The notes: a model not told the origin generated them from the letters alone. A DNA stretch of 64,000 bases from Adiantum capillus-veneris (GCA_014529385.2 CM043959.1:7166026-7230025); one strand, 5' to 3'. Positions 42,081 through 54,498 are shown, counted from the stretch's first letter. Made by a program: numbers and translations.

Positions 42081-44618
42081 CGCTGATAAGAGGGTTTGAG
42101 AGGTGCCACACTATGGCGAGAAGCTGTAGAAATTTGGACAGAGTAACCTTCGTATCGGGAGTAAAATCTCAACCGAAATAGACTCAAAAGTGCCAACTAT
42201 GGAAGGCACGACTCGCGGGAAGTAAATCCGGCAGAGTTTTCTTTGTATGAGGAGTCAAAACTCAACTCAAAATGCAGATAAATGTGCCAACTACACTAAC
42301 TGGGCTCTGCACAAAACCACCGGTATGTGAGTGCCAACTCGGTGTCAAAAGCATAAATAACCGTCCAGATACATATCCTATGGCGAGGGTACCGTAAAGG
42401 GGAACTCCAGCTACCTGTATCACCGAAGGTGTCTCAACATTCGAGCACACCCTAGCTCAAAGAAACCTCACGCTATCGACCCTCCAAAAGGCTAATGCAG
42501 ACACAAATGGACTAGCCACAGTCTCAGAAAGGGCTCTTCCGGTCCGAGTCTCAGAAACGGCCGGGAAAAACTACCAAAATAGCCAAAAATGGCTCCACAC
42601 GGAGTACAGTGGGCAGTGTCCGCAACTCAACGTACATGAGTAAAATCGCGCTCAAACAGGCGCCAAGAACTGCTGCATGCAGTGAAAGTGATCCCTGCGG
42701 GGATATCTGCTCTCAAAAGAGCTCAATAGCACTATGTGTGCTCACAACAAAATGCATCTGTCAACGCATGTGTCTGCAAAGAATCTGCAGTCATAATGAC
42801 TGCCAAATCGCCTATGAAAGCGCTGTGTTTGGTAACCTGGAGAATCTGTGAGTGAATGGGCTGAAAAACCCCCTGTAACCTGTAACCTGCGTGTCAATGT
42901 CGCTATGTGCCGATTTCTGCCGCTGGGTAGAAATATGCTAGTCGAATAGCCGCCAAAGGTGTCGTATCCGTAAACTGTGTCGTACAGGGCGATCAATGCA
43001 CTCGGTGCCGATGCCGGGTGTCACTCCTCTATGATAGAGGTACCTCACCCGCGCATGTCGCAAGCACGGTCATCAATTGCGGGAACGCGCTCGTGTGGGA
43101 AAACGCCCGGTGTTTGGGTCGGATGTCGGAATCCACGGGTAAGGAGAGGTGTCGGTGCCGTGTCGCAAGAGCGGTGCGATGTCCAGTCGTAGAGGTAAGT
43201 TGTTTGAAATCTGAGTCAATGTTGAGCCATCTATGCTGGGCTCGCTGAAGCAGGGAGCCTAATGCCGATCTCAAAGACCGCGAACCGGAGAGTTGTCTAA
43301 TCTCTCTCTCTCTCACTCTCTCACCCTCTAGCCGAGGCCGAGGATCACTAGACGCCACTGATGACTAAGATGATGCCGATGTCAAGGTTGCCAGAAAACC
43401 TGCTTGCTCTCTCTCACTCCCTTTCTCTCACTTTCCCTAAGAGGCATGTGTGAGCTCGAGGTGTGGAGGGCTAGATGGTGGGAACGAGGTTTTGCACACA
43501 CTAAGTGTGTAATGAAAGTTTTAAAAAAATTGATTTTTACAGCATTCGGTCTGCAGAGTTTTGACGACATCTGGGTGTGGGTGTGTGTGCTCTTGCTTGT
43601 GACTCCTGCTTCAATCACCTTCTCTGACCTGCCGACACCTGCCTCCACCCCAATCAAGTCCTCTGTACTGCTGTGCGTCATCACCTTCTGAGGCATCAAG
43701 GCATTGTGTACTCCTCGCGGTGCAGTCACGTCATCATCTGTGCTAAAACCCTGCGCACCATGGGCTGCTGCTATGCCACGCACACACTCTCTCTCCTATG
43801 AGCTTCCAACTCACTGCAGTCCTGTCCGATAATGCCTCCTCTGTCTCGATTTCCTGCACATTTCCCGCTTGTACAATTCTCCTGTTGTGCTGCCGACAGA
43901 TCCGATTTGTTGAGTACAAGGGAATTGCACTTGCTCGATTGGCTTCGATTCCAAGCTCTATTTTTCTGCGTGCTGCCCAATGTTGCCGATTTCTCTGCAC
44001 TCAACTGAGGGTACTCACTGTCGATTTCTTGCTCCTCGAGTCTATTGCAGCTTGGTCGACCCCTTACAACCTTGTTGTGTCTCCCCAATTACTACTGCAA
44101 TCCCGCAATTGCCTATTGTTCGGCTTCGCGTCTTGTCGGATTTGTCTTTCTTCAATAGCTCTCTACACACAGTGTGTGTGTGTGTTTGGATTCGGACTGC
44201 CCTCCATCTGCAAATCCAAATTTTTGCTCGATTCCAAACTTTGCTTCTCTTGCACTCGATTCAGCTGGTGCCTATTCTTCCCGCTTGATCAATGCTTGCT
44301 AGTACCTGAGAGCTCCCCTTTGGCTTCCCTTTCCTTTGCTCGGTTTCGAGCTGTTGCTCGACCTGCTTGCCGCCTTCACTTCCCCCAATATCAATGGCCA
44401 ATTGATGAGAGTGTGCAAGCCTCTATTCATGCGTCGAGCCTTCGAGCTCCAAGACCTCTTGCCGATCCGCCTCCGATGCGCTCTGATCCGGCTCCCACCT
44501 TGCTAGACCTTCCACCGCCGAGCTCAAGTACGAGTTTCGACCTCCGCCATAGCCGGCGAGCTCCGTTGCTTTCGAGTCGATCTTCGGAGAGCGGTTGCAC
44601 GGGTGGTTCTCCGCCGTA
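42081..44618 (-). other. Long copia leader with Tat-like segment
   Basis: 2.5 kb lie between the copia primer site and gag, far longer than usual. The part 42350-42680 (read on minus) resembles the Tat leader 30390-30720: shared pieces are CGGTGATACAGGTAGCTGGA, GCATTAGCC, AGGGTCGATAG, TTGGCGC..GTTTGAGCGC. A GGTTACAGGTTACAGG run at about 42878 (minus) also matches. The rest holds no gene I can support. Confidence 0.6.
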
Positions 44619-44630
44619 GCTCTGATACCA
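44619..44630 (-). promoter_or_regulatory. Copia primer-binding site (initiator tRNA-Met type)
   Basis: On the minus strand TGGTATCAGAGC, the usual plant copia site, 2 bp from the LTR end. Confidence 0.85.
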
Positions 44631-44632
44631 AT

Positions 44633-44839
44633 TGATGAGTGCGAGTGTGCATGTACGGAGTGTGTGCAATAGAGGGGAAGAAGAGAAATGGGAAGGGGGA
44701 GATACACAGGCAGCCACTGTGTGGGTTAGTGGAGAAGAAAGAGGAGAGACCAATCTTCCTCTTTCTCTCCTTATATTGAATAGGGAAAATCAAGTGTACA
44801 AGGGTGGTTTCTCACGGCCACCTAGCCTACACCCCAACA
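44633..44839 (-). repeat. Copia 5' LTR
   Basis: 207 bp; minus strand starts TGTTGGGGTGTAGG and ends CGCACTCATCA. A TATA box (CAATATAAGGAG on minus, about 44775) sits in the expected place. No 3' LTR is found because the element is truncated at 40555. Confidence 0.75.
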
Positions 44840-45272
44840 AGAACTATAGACTTAATAATGGAACCATAATTAACTGAGCAATGTTAGACCCTCTTCACTA
44901 CTCTTTGCAATCAAGAGTCTCTATAAACCACAGGTGTGGCTGCTTAAAAGCTAATTTTCAAAGGTAAAGAAGAGTAGCAACTAAGGTTTTTAAAGGTGCC
45001 AAAGCACAAAGTAGTATATGCATAAGTTTAGCTAGCATGGTTGACAATAATAAAGAGAGTAGAATGAATATTGACAACTTTGATTTTGCACATGAAGGTG
45101 CTACTGATGATTCCCCAATGTTTGTGAATTATTTTGATACTAGGTTGCAAGTTGGATTTAATATTTACGTAATTTATCAAAACATTTGTGTGATCACAAG
45201 GTCTTGCTGACATATTTACATAATCACAGTTACCATGATCACAAACAAACCGGTTCAAAGCAACTTGGAAAC
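44840..45272. other. No gene seen
   Basis: AT-rich sequence. The expected upstream part of gypsy B (gag) is not recognisable here. Confidence 0.4.
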
Positions 45273-45415
45273 CCACAAAAAGCCCACCGGGCTTTTTCAA
45301 TTTCCCGATGGGCCCCGCCGGGCTTATGCATTTACCCTATGGGCCCACCAGGAAAACCCTAAAGCCCGCTGGGCTGCAGCTTAATATCATAGAGGACCCT
45401 AATTGGGCACGTTGG
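45273..45415 (+). repeat. GC-rich direct repeat, copy 1
   Basis: Made of G-C-rich palindrome-like units such as GCCCACCGGGCTTTTTC and CCCGCCGGGCTT. Its counterpart at 47787-47935 shares the order GCC(A)GGCTTTTTCA.TTTCCCG and GGAAAACCCTA.AGCCCG. The pair flanks the helicase fragment. Confidence 0.65.
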
Positions 45416-45430
45416 GTGTTTTTTGTTGAG

Positions 45431-46215
<785 letters not shown>

Positions 46216-46695
46216 TCATTTTGCTTTCTTGTGCTTTATGTCCTTCACATCCAAACCCCGAGTTGCAACATTTGTTGTTGTCATTATAGGGCTATTTCTA
46301 GATCTAAAATCAGAAAGAAGCCAATCTCGTTCAGCTTGAATCTTATCATCATGGATAGATAAAGTTACAAATTCATTCATTGGAAGTTGTCTAGTAACTT
46401 GATTACAACCTCTTTTTGTTTCCATAAATATGATCACTTTACTTCCATCCATCATTCACTTCAGTAAATCTGGCAATTTTGAGTATTTCTCATTCTCAAA
46501 AACAACTTCTACGATCTCTAGAATTGAATGATTGTCATTTAGAGCTTATGAACCAATGACAACTTTGTAAGGACTCTGAAGAGATTGTCTAGCTAAACCT
46601 TCTACTTGTTTAGGCCAAGTTATACTCCAATACTAAATCTGTTTGTCAAGCCGAATCTGGGAGATAATTTTTTTGATTTGAGATTCAAAACCCAT
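46216..46695 (-). pseudogene. DEAD-box RNA helicase fragment (p68/RH20-like)
   Basis: Read on minus from 46695: MGFESQIKKIISQIRLDKQI, stop, YWSITWPKQVEGLARQ (motif III S-A-T changed to S-I-T), SPYKVVIGS, EIVEVVFENEKYSKLPDLLK, stop, MDGSKVIIFMETKRGCNQVT (motif IV), DDKIQAERDWLLSDFRSRNS, ATRGLDVKDIK (motif V region). This is the middle of a plant p68/DBP2-type RNA helicase. It is intronless and has at least three stops (in frame about 46635, 46560, 46455), so it is a decayed copy. The N-terminal Q, I and DEAD motifs and motif VI are absent. It lies between the two GC-rich repeats, so it was probably captured or retroposed. Confidence 0.85.
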
Positions 46696-47786
46696 GTTTA
46701 CTAGGGGCTTTTTAATTCTTTGCCTTCTTCGTATCACTTGTGCCGACATTTTTCTCCATTGCTTTCAATTTAACACTAAAGACATAAGAACTAGATGTTC
46801 AGTTAAAATAAATAAAAAAACTTTTCAATATATATCAGAAAAACAATCACTAGAAAAGCAATCAAATCTACACAATATGAGATTTGCAATGCACTCTAGT
46901 CAATTCTACATATTGACCACATATGTTCTGAGAGAACATACACATTGCAATGCACTCTCTACATGGCATCATGGATACAAAAATAATATGAAATTTTCAA
47001 TGCAATTATAAATATAATGACTAGTTTTATATCCTCTCCGATCTGAAAACAATAAGACACAACTATTTTCACATGCTACAAAGAATCATCAACACTTACA
47101 TTGAATGATGATAATTATTTGTAAAACAAACATGAAAGAAATAATGTTGATGATTGACCATCTCATGTACTAACAATATTCTAACTATAATACATAATTC
47201 ACTCCCTATTTAAACCAATGCATAAAACAAGGCAATGAAATATTCAATACAATGATACAATTGAGGACTTGTACCCAACCAAGGATTGTAGCCCCCTTAT
47301 GCATCCAATTCAATATATAAAAGATAATTTCACCCAGTTAAGGATTATAGCTCTCATATTGTGTAGTGGAAATGTATATCAATTCAAATCTGTGATGGTG
47401 AAAAATGCAAAACTTCAAGGATCTTTATAAACCCAGTACACTAGTGTAGGGCATCCGACCCTTGACTATCAACTTGTTATTTAAATATGCTATTCTTCTA
47501 AAACCTACTACAGCCCTTTTATGGACCAATGGCTTCGTCACAATGAGAATGACTCTCCAAATTCTCAATTGTTTTGGTTTTGTACCTTTATGTTCGGTGA
47601 AGGGTTTAAATATTTTTAGAAGTCGTTACCGAATTAAGAATCATGTTTGGCCCAAAAAGTAGGACCTGTGACTCTGTAACCTTAGGTTAATTCACAAGGA
47701 GATGACTATACCCGGTGCTCGGATACACTCCCCAAGGATTTGCCTAGTTAAAATACCAAAGTAAGAAGAGGTTTGCTATATATAGT
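46696..47786. other. No gene seen
   Basis: AT-rich with short ORFs only. Nothing recognisable. Confidence 0.5.
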
Positions 47787-47935
47787 TGGGTCCGCCAGGC
47801 TTTTTCATTTTCCCGGCGGGCCCGCTAGGAAAACCCTATAGCCCGGAGGGTCCCACCGGGAAAATGGAAAAGCTCGGTGGGCCTCCTCGAGAAAATGAAA
47901 AATCCCGGTGGGCCTATTGGCTTTATTGGTTTCTG
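47787..47935 (+). repeat. GC-rich direct repeat, copy 2
   Basis: Units such as CCCGGCGGGCCCGC, TCCCACCGGGAAAATGGAAA and CCCGGTGGGCC alternate with A-rich spacers. Same orientation as copy 1. Confidence 0.65.
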
Positions 47936-48014
47936 CAAGTCACCATCAAGCAATTAACATGATCACGTGAATTTCTTGTGTATATACTAGAGTTATTAAC
48001 GTATAGGTCACCAT

Positions 48015-48550
48015 TGACGCTAGCCCACAAAGGTAAAAACAAACTCTCTGCTAAAGAGCTATAGGATTTTTTCAAAGATCACAAATGCGTTAAGTGTGGG
48101 GAGCAAGGATATGGCTATTGTTCTTGCCCCAAAAGAAATGTGCACAATGAGACTCCTAGAGCTTCCACAATCGAAGCTTCAAAAGAGGATGCTCTTTGGA
48201 AAGGATCATCCCTTTCATATGCTTGGGGGAAGGTGAGGGAGCATGATGCCTTCATCCTATTTGATCCTGGCTCTACTCACAACTTCATATCAATGGAATT
48301 GGCCACAAAGCTGGGCATACAAGCTTTTGAGATGGGAGATACTGTAACTATCGATGGGAATTTCAAGGGACAACAAGCCTCCATTACTCTCTTGATTGGA
48401 AAGTTGAGGCTTCATGTCCAAAGCTACATCGACAAAGAAGACTTTTTCATCTCTCCTCTCCAGCATGAGGATGTTATCCTAGGGAATCCATTGTTCAACC
48501 GCATGGCTACCAACATGAAGTTCCATGAAAGGAGAATCTACTTCGCCTAA
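48015..48550 (+). pseudogene. Gypsy element E: zinc knuckle and protease
   Basis: KLSAKEL, stop, DFFKDHKCVKCGEQGYGYCS marks a decayed knuckle with His lost. The protease ORF (48140-48550) has FILFDPGSTHNFISMELATK (D-P-G-S active site, typical for this gypsy branch) and HEDVILGNPLFNRMATNMKF. No gag is found upstream; the element appears 5'-truncated at about 48000. It differs clearly from elements A, B and C. Confidence 0.8.
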
Positions 48551-48839
48551 AGGGAAAAGAGCATGTATTTAGATGCTAATGAGTCCGGTTGTACTATACC
48601 ACTTGTGAACTCACCTGCTTTTGATAAGTCAATGAAAAGCTTAGTTTCCTTGTACATGATTATTCTCGAAGAGTCTCTAAACGATGCTAATGTTTAAACA
48701 AAACAAAGTGGTAGGAATCAAGAAGAATTAGACATGTCTTATTTTCTAAACAGATTCCAAGATGTGTTTATTGATGACATCCCTATGGAGTTACTCCCAA
48801 AATGAGGGGATGATGACGATAAAATAGAGCTTCTACCTA

Positions 48840-49720
48840 GAAGCTCACCGCCTAATAAACCTCCTTATAGAGTTTCTCAAGCTCAACAAGAGGAGATTAT
48901 GAGGCAAGTACATAAGCTGGTAGACAAGGGGATGGTCAGGCCTAGATCCTCTTACTTTTTTTCACCAGCCTTTTTAGTGAAAAAGAAAGATAGCACATAC
49001 CGCATGTGTGTGGACTATCGCGCACTAAATTGTATCACTATTCAAAACAAATTTCTCGTACCAAAGGTAGAAGATCTATTTTGTAAGCTACAAGGTTAGA
49101 CCTACGTCAGTAGGTTTGACATTAAAAGTGTCTATCATCAAATGAGGATAGTAAATAAAGATATCATAAAAACTGCGTTACACACAATGTTTGCTCTTTA
49201 TGAATATCTTGTCATGCCTTTTGGTTTGACAAATTCTCCAGTCACGTTCAACCGCCTAATGGAGAAACTATTTAGACCCTACCACAAGTTTACAGGAGTG
49301 TTCTTTGATGACATTATCATCTACTCCAAATCTTTGGAGGAGAATAAGCAACATCTCCAGGTAGTTTTTCAAGCCATGAGGGAGAATAAACTTTTCATTA
49401 ACCAAATTTTTCCTTCAAGAGATTCAATACTTAGTTCATATTATCTCTCGAGATGATATCCGTATGGATCTGGATTGAACCAAGTTTGAGGTAATAAAAG
49501 GATGGCCTAACCCAAGGAATCTACATGGGTATGTGTGCATACTATAGACGCTTCATAGCTAAATACTCCCAAATAGCAGGACCACTACATGACTTGACCG
49601 AGAAAAATGTTAAGTACATATGGACTCCTCAAGAGAAAAGTGCTTTTGAAAACCTTAAAGAAAAGCTTATCTCTCAGCGTATGTTTACACTATTGGATCT
49701 CTCAAGTCCAATGTGATGCT
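48840..49720 (+). pseudogene. Gypsy element E: reverse transcriptase
   Basis: Motifs: NKPPYRVSQAQQEEI, MVRPRSSYFFSPAFLVKKKD, YRMCVDYRALNCITI, SRFDIKSVYHQMRI, YLVMPFGLTNSPVTFNRLME, FFDDIIIYSKSLEENKQHL (F-x-D-D in place of Y-x-D-D), YYRRFIAKYSQIAGPLHDLT. A stop at about 49099 and frameshifts near 49400-49525 break it. Confidence 0.85.
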
Positions 49721-50060
49721 TGTGGATATTTCCTTGGAGTAGTTTTTCTTCAAGAAGGGCATGTTATAACATATGAGAGTCAAAGACTCAACTCCAATGA
49801 GCGAGTATTGGCCATCTACAAGAAGGAGCTAATAGCTGTCCTATATGCCATTGGCACATGGAAGCACTATAATTTGGGGACTCCATTCATCCCACACACG
49901 GATCACCAAAGTCTTAAGTACATCATGATGCAAACCAAGCTCTCTAACAAATAAATGAGGTGGGTAAATTTTCTTTCAAAATTAAATTTTCATATTTCTC
50001 ACATTGCTGGAAAGCACAATCAAGTAGCTCATGAACTATAATGACATCCAAGAGCCAATG
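49690..50060 (+). pseudogene. Gypsy element E: RNase H
   Basis: QCDACGYFLGVVFLQEGHVI, YESQRLNSNERVLAIYKKEL, TWKHYNLGTPFIPHTDHQSL are the usual RNase H blocks (D..G..L.Q, E..A, H-T-D). A frameshift separates it from RT; a stop at about 49952 ends the ORF, followed by FHISHIAGKHNQVAHEL. Confidence 0.85.
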
Positions 50061-50062
50061 CA

Positions 50063-50761
50063 GTGTCCATAGCAACTCATAATGATCTATCTTCTATAAT
50101 AGATGAGTATGCTACCGACCCCGAGGTAATTTCAGTCCTTGCCTTAGGGAAGAAAGAAGAACCATTCACCTTGCAGGATGGTTATCTTCTCCATGGAAAT
50201 AGGCTATGTGTTACTCACTCTCTTCGTGAGAAAGTGATGTATGAATCCAATGCTCCTCCCTATGCAGGGCATCAAGGGATTCAGCCTACCCTTCGCGGAG
50301 TAGAGACGCATTTCTATTGGCCTACCATGAAGATGGAAATACAAGACAATGTGTCAAATTGTGTGGTATGCCAAAAGACAAAGTATGGTAGGGGGAAGCA
50401 ACCTGAATTTCTCCAGCCTTTGACAATTCCTAAGTCACCATGGGAGCGAATATCCATGGATTTTATCTTTGGATTGCCCAAGTCCATCCATGGGAATAGG
50501 TTAATATGGACAATAGTAGACATGTTTAGTAAACAAGTACATTTTATACCTGTGTCAAAAAGACTATTAATGCCCACCAAACGGCAACCTCTTTATATCC
50601 AAATTCTTAAACACCATGGCTTTCCAGATAGAGATTCTCAAATAACCAGTAATTTTTGGATGGGTCTCTTTCAGAATCTAGGTACTAGGCTTAATTTCTC
50701 TTCGGCCTATAACCCACAAACAGATGGCCAAAGTGAAATAACTAACCCAAATGATTTTCTC
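50063..50761 (+). pseudogene. Gypsy element E: integrase, interrupted by an LTR
   Basis: APPYAGHQGIQPTLRGVETH and VSNCVVCQKTKYGRG (HHCC), WERISMDFIFGLPKSIHGNR (Asp), GFPDRDSQITSNFW (Asp; usually S-D-R-D), YNPQTDGQSEITN (Glu). The ORF continues (NDFL) until 50761 where another element's LTR begins. The C-terminal domain is not found beyond it. Branch resembles chromovirus-type gypsy, but a chromodomain cannot be seen because the end is missing. Confidence 0.85.
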
Positions 50762-51034
50762 TGTAAGGTCCCCAACCCGCCTACACCGAGATCGAGATGG
50801 GATCCTTGGCAGGTCTCTAGGTCTTTTAAAAATCAGAGTCTCTAAACAAGAAAAATCCAACGAATAGACCTTTACCATTGACAATGGCTGGGGTCTATAG
50901 CCTTAGAAGAAGACCTAGTCCTGTCTCGCAGCGGAAATGGGACAACGTATTCAAACGGCCTACAAAAAAAATTCTTATTCCGGCCCTATTACTCTATCAT
51001 TCAGATTATGGTTTCCTTAGCCAACGCTTTTTTC
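50762..51034 (-). repeat. Left LTR of a minus-strand retroelement
   Basis: TGTAAGGTCCCCAACCCGCC onward is repeated at 56343-56615 with few changes over about 270 bp. The right copy is next to a minus-strand primer site, so this left copy would be the 3' LTR. Similarity stops at 51034. Confidence 0.75.
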
Positions 51035-51039
51035 GCAAC

Positions 51040-52020
51040 AAGGTATGGGCAACCCTGCCTTGCAAGACGAAGTTACCCAACAACTTTGTGCTTATGGGAT
51101 TTTCCTACCTCTCCAAGAAGAGAGAGAGCTTAGGAAGCATCTTGTTGAGACTTCCAAAAGAAGACTCTCTCTGATAAGAGAAGAGGAGGAATCCAATGAA
51201 TGAGAAATAAGTGAATCTCCAAATTCCTCTGAAGATGTGGCTCCACAGAGACGGCCGTCTCGACGATCCCCAACTCTCACCAAGAGGAAAAGATCATCCT
51301 ATAGTCCTTCTCCTTGTCATCACTTAGAAAGGGAAGAGAGGAAACAAAGGAAGAAAAAGGCAAGAGAGGGGTCACCCTCTTTTCTCCTTCTTCATCACCT
51401 TCCTCCTATTTCGATGAAAGCAACATCTATTCTCCTAGAGAATACAAGAGGAGAGGACATCACAAGTCTTATTCTGCTTGGAAAAGGTCCCACAAGGTTA
51501 AGGAGTTCAATGAGGGAGGAAAGAGTATCTATTTTCTTATGTATGATCGTACCTTTGGTGCTACTGACAAACTATTGGCCTTCATCCAGCAATTTGATGC
51601 AGCGTCTGGTAATGAGGGCTTCACTGAACTTCAAGCTACATCATGTAGCTATGCACTTTCAAAAATCTGCTCGTTAATGGTGGGCTACCGTTCATGGAAA
51701 TGGTGAAGCTCGAAAGACATGGAAAACTCTATGAGTTTCCATCATGAATCAATTCTTTGCAAGCGACACCAAAGATAAAGCGCTCTTTGAATGGTGGAGT
51801 TTGAAGTTACTTTCCAAGAAGTCTATCCAAAAATATGTAGACAAGTTTTGGGATTTACATCTCAAAGCTACAGTCTTTGAGAAGACAGACTTTGCCAAGA
51901 AAAAGAAACAACTTTGTGCGGGATTACCTGAAGAAATGGCCAAGTATGTCGGAAATCATCGCCTGAATTACTCCCTTTGTTTGACCCCCAAAGTGTTTTC
52001 CACATTGATTCAAATTTTTT
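51040..52020 (+). pseudogene. gag: Plus-strand retroelement gag fragment
   Basis: After an Arg/Lys/Ser-rich stretch (RRPSRRSPTLTKRKRSSYSP) come RTFGATDKLLAFIQQFDAAS, LHHVAMHFQKSARQWWATVH, MNQFFASDTKDKALFEWWSL and KSIQKYVDKFWDLHLKATVF. W-W and the F-x-x-L-K-A pattern fit a plant gypsy gag. Stops and frameshifts break it. It lies on the plus strand inside the minus-strand LTR pair, so it belongs to another insertion or a rearranged piece. Confidence 0.6.
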
Positions 52021-52380
52021 GACGTGTGTGCTTATTTTGTATGCATTGGGCTTTTTTCTTTTCAAGGAAAAGCGCCCACACTGGGAACCTCTAGGGCTCT
52101 AGTACCGTAGAAATACATGTGAGTGAAGTAACAAATCAAGCTGGGATTTCTCTTCCAGCTTAAGATTTTACATTTTTGGCACTTTTTTTTCCACAACATT
52201 TCAGTTTTATAACTTTGGGGGCTCGTATTGACACTGTTACCCTCCCCAAGCTCATCCCAATAGTAAACTCCCTTTATAATACTTAAGATAAAGGTAAAGA
52301 GGGATTAAGCAAACTAGAAAGCACTAGTACATTGCACACAATGCTTCATAGTATTGGATTAAGAACCTAAAGGAAACATT
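52021..52380. other. No gene seen
   Basis: No coding signal; leads into the AT-rich tandem repeats. Confidence 0.5.
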
Positions 52381-52600
52381 GACAATTAAGAAGGCATTTC
52401 CCATGGTATTAAGAGAAAATATCTAATGTCTATCTTGGTAAAACTAGCTTAGTTAGACTTATTGATTCATAAACCTAAACAAGCTACTAGGACAATTAGG
52501 AAGGCATTTCCCATGGTATTAAGAGAAAATCTCTAATGTCTATCTTGGTAAAACTAGCTTAGTTAGACTTATTGACTCATAAACCTAAACAAGCTTCTCC
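52381..52600. repeat. 110-bp tandem duplication
   Basis: GACAATTA(A/G)GAAGGCATTTC begins at 52381 and again at 52491; both copies share ATTTCCCATGGTATTAAGAG and TTGGTAAAACTAGCTTAG. Few differences, so recent. Confidence 0.85.
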
Positions 52601-53150
52601 TTATTATCACGGGTTTTTGAACTCCGAATTAACCACTTCTAAATATCTCATAGCATTTGAAATCATTTTACTAATTTCCCCTATTTAATTTTCTCAAAAA
52701 ACAGAGTATTTCTTATAAAGTAATTAGCTAGATTAATTATCTGAGCTTCTAATAATTATCACAGGTTTTGTAACACATAATTAACCACTAATAAATATCT
52801 CATAGCATTTGAAACCATTTTACTAATTTCCCCTATTTAATTTGCTCAAAAAACAGAGTATTTCTGCTAAAGTAAATATCTAGATTAATTATCTGATCTT
52901 CTCCTAATTATCACAGGTTCTTTAATACCCAATTAACCACTGATAAATATCTCACAGCATTTGAAATCAGTTTACTAATTTTCCCTATTTAATTTTCTCC
53001 AAAAGCAGAGTATTTCTGCTAAAGTAATTAATTATCACGGGTTCTTGAACACCTAATTAACCATTGATAAATATCTCACTGCATTTGGGATTAGTTTGAT
53101 TATTTTCCCCTTTAATTTTCTCTAAAAAATAGTGTAATTCTACCTAATTA
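52601..53150. repeat. AT-rich minisatellite, about 152-bp unit, four copies
   Basis: TATCAC(A/G)GGTT starts units at about 52605, 52757, 52909 and 53033. Each has AATTAACCACT.ATAAATATC, TTACTAATTT(C/T)CCCTATTTAA and AACAGAGTATTTCT. Periods are 152, 152 and 124 bp. Confidence 0.85.
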
Positions 53151-54360
53151 ATTAGGAAAATTACTCAAAAATTATAGGATAATTTCTCTAGCTTAATGAC
53201 TATCTAATGTAGCTCTGATAATTACCTCAACTTAATCTAAGCTTAATTAATATATTTACCATTAATTCATGGTTAATTTGGCTAATTTCAGTCCTAATAT
53301 GATATGATAATTAATTAGATTAATATTACTAAGCTTAATTATAGTAATCAATATAGATTAATTAATTAAGAGAGGTTTTATGAGTATACATAGGTCTAAT
53401 CTTTGATTTATTAACAAAATAGCTTAATCTAACCTTGCTAATTAAGAAGGATTATGCTAATTACCATTTAGGTTAATCAATTAGAGATTAATCTCTAATG
53501 ATTTCTGCGTAGTGTTCTCTCTAGATGGGAGAGAGAGTATCAAGGCTCCGAGTCTCTCAAATTATGAAGCAAGGGGTCCTATTAATAGTTTTCTGGCACT
53601 CACAAGCTCTCACAGGCTGAAAAAGGCAGTTGCTTGAAGTTCAAGCAGCCCCCAGCAAGTCAAAAATGCCCCCTGCTGCTAAATGAGTCCCTGACAGGTC
53701 AGTGATGACCCTCCCATTACCTTTCAGCTTTTAAAATATCAATTCTGCTATATTTTGACCTATTTTTGCTTAATTGGTAAATATCTAGGAGGACTCTAAT
53801 AAAGTCTATGCTTAAATGACTACTGCAATGCTTCAATTTTACCTATTTTACTCAATTCACAGTGTAAACTTCAAGGGGTCATAACTATGCCAGTTTTTAT
53901 CAGAATTCAATTCTGAAAATTTCTAGCCCGCGGTTTGCTGTGCTTAAGATTCCAAAAATACCAATATTTGCCATGGTCGGACAATTCTACATTGCTTTTT
54001 CAATAATCATATCAGTTTGATTAAGCTTTATACAACCTTTAAGGTTTCAGAAACTGGAAACCTTACAATCACCCCAACTTAAGAATTTGAGATGTCCTCA
54101 TCTCAACCGAAATTGGGAAAATCTTTGAGAAGAGAAATTCATCCCCCCCAAGTGGCATCTTCGAATGGATAACCTTTCCACTTTAACCAATGTTACTGAT
54201 TACTCTACGAGTTCTCTCCAGTTTCTGGTTGGAGTTACTTGCTAGCCAATTTTTCCTCGAGAACTCTTAGTGTTGAGCCCATTTTAAAAACCTTTACAAC
54301 CCATTTGTATCATCTCAAAAACCAGGTTAAATCAATTCCATAAAAGATCCATATATCCAC
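53151..54360. other. No gene seen; AT-rich then LTR-like sequence
   Basis: Rich in AATTAATT up to about 53480. 53520-54090 reads like retroelement untranslated or LTR sequence, but I cannot define ends. Confidence 0.4.
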
Positions 54361-54369
54361 CTTGTCAGC

Positions 54370-54498
54370 ATGAACGCACTCGGTCTAACTGACCATTCAG
54401 AGCAATCAACGTTCGACAAGTATCATGTAATTCAGCTTTGCCAATCTGAACGCGCTCGGCGTGTTCTTGCCATTCTAAGCAATCTGCGTTCGACACAA
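54370..54498. repeat. Short direct duplication (about 78-bp spacing)
   Basis: GAACGC(A/G)CTCGG...CAATC..CGTTCGACA occurs at about 54370-54419 and 54447-54498. Copies are diverged. Confidence 0.5.

Noticed and set aside
43798-44619. 273-codon plus-strand ORF
   Set aside because: It runs antisense through the copia leader up to the primer site, is Ser/Leu/Cys-rich with no domain, and overlaps several other open frames in GC-rich DNA. Most likely chance.
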